Of a stretch of 64,000 nt of DNA, positions 63,550 to 64,000 are shown piece after piece. The DNA lies in the NCBI RefSeq assembly GCF_036669915.1, contig NC_089321.1, positions 2,793,316 to 2,857,315 of the forward strand, given 5' to 3'. Source of the stretch: Pocillopora verrucosa. Lineage: Eukaryota > Cnidaria > Anthozoa > Scleractinia > Pocilloporidae. The first letter of the stretch is position 1. Every line of letters begins with the position of its first letter. Under the pieces are notes generated by a model. That model was not told the origin of the DNA, ran no database searches, and was given only the letters and a program-made list of their open reading frames with translations. A program made the position numbers and the translations under genes.

Positions 63550-63622
63550 CGAGTCAACCCCAGCCTCGTTCTCACGTGTGCGCGGTTGCATGTCCAATAT
63601 GGCGCTGAGAACTGTAAAAGGG
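63550..63622 (-). repeat. Right copy of the 73-bp inverted repeat
   Basis: Inverted partner of 54504-54576, about 84% identical by manual alignment. Confidence 0.75.
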
Positions 63623-63875
63623 AGTTACTACATCACGGGCGACGAGCGGGGGAAGAAGAAAAAATATAGTTTGAGTTTGAGTTATCCCCTACGTATGAAC
63701 ATTTTGAAAATCATTTGAAACAGTTCATTTCGTTCGGATTGATTTTGCTTCGCAAAGGACAGTAAGCCGTGGAATTTGGCCTTGAATTAAACCCACTTGA
63801 GCGTAAAGTTATAAAGTTTTGGTTCTTGCTTGTGTTTAACATAAATCACGTCTCACTCTCACTTACGCTCCTTAG

Positions 63876-63986
63876 AATCTGAACGAACCAGACGTTTATG
63901 TGGCACCCTTGATCAAAAGCCTTGGAAGTACGGTGAACGGAAAAGGATTCATAACAACTTCGATCGATGCGATTAAAGACTTATAA
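63876..63986 (+). other. Possible terminal exon at the right edge
   Basis: After an acceptor-like cttacgctccttag, 36 codons are open to TAA 63984-63986 (NEPDVYVAPLIKSLGSTVNG ...). Composition looks coding but no family is recognised and no upstream exon was found. Confidence 0.25.
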
Positions 63987-64000
63987 TAATTTGTATGCCT

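Larger units (their letters stand above)
54504..63622. mobile_element. Large composite region bounded by a 73-bp inverted repeat
   Basis: 54504-54576 and the reverse complement of 63550-63622 align over 73 bp without gaps with 12 differences (shared cores ttttacagttc, atattgga, aaccgcgcacac, aacgaggctggggttgac). Reading frames start just inside each end and point inwards: a SAP-domain frame (+, ATG 54674) and a THAP exon (-, ATG 63477). The interior holds a nested transposon, an intron-rich BRCT-like pseudogene and a hAT-type miniature element. Either one degraded ~9.1-kb transposon or two unrelated solo end copies in opposite orientation. A clear target duplication was not found. Confidence 0.5.

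Overview
The window looks like nuclear DNA of an anthozoan cnidarian, most likely a stony coral. The reasons are intron-rich genes with GT-AG splice sites, AT-rich spacers full of short inverted-repeat elements, and the gene set: a cnidarian-type Brachyury, a SABATH-like methyltransferase, a C-type lectin/EGF receptor, a short ZP-domain protein and a Roco GTPase with a Death domain. There is no sign of bacterial organisation. The species call is inference.

Layout. 393-1178 (+): last exon of a rolling-stone-like membrane protein. 1.2-10.3 kb: spacer with dispersed repeats. 10293-13955 (-): complete seven-exon Brachyury gene, 403 aa, every exon phase reconciled. 14-21.7 kb: spacer with a 230-bp tandem duplication and an orphan exon candidate. 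21820-25512 (+): SABATH-like methyltransferase with one frameshift; its last intron holds a short repeat that carries a 98%-identical copy of the gene's own second exon. 27108-32820 (+): complete six-exon single-pass receptor (signal peptide, C-type lectin domain, two calcium-binding-type EGF domains, stalk, membrane segment, tail). 35858-36850 (+): intronless class A GPCR. 39907-45103 (+): complete six-exon ZP-domain protein with a furin-like site and C-terminal membrane anchor. 46868-53055 (-): Roc-COR GTPase with a C-terminal Death domain; its 5' exons are not fully resolved.

54.5-63.6 kb is a mobile-element landscape. A 73-bp sequence (about 84% identical by eye) is inverted at 54504-54576 and 63550-63622. 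Just inside the left copy begins a SAP-domain reading frame; just inside the right copy, on the other strand, begins a truncated THAP zinc-finger exon, so both would be read inwards. Between them lie a self-contained 1,714-bp transposon with long inverted repeats, a perfect 8-bp target duplication and a FLYWCH zinc-finger gene (55332-57045); an intron-rich, decayed gene with a BRCT-like region (57723-61847); and a 467-bp hAT-type miniature element.

The host genes look like independent loci (a developmental regulator, cell-surface proteins, a signalling GTPase) rather than a cluster with a shared job. The most unusual structures are the nested mobile region, the exon copy inside a repeat, and the receptor and Roco-Death architectures.
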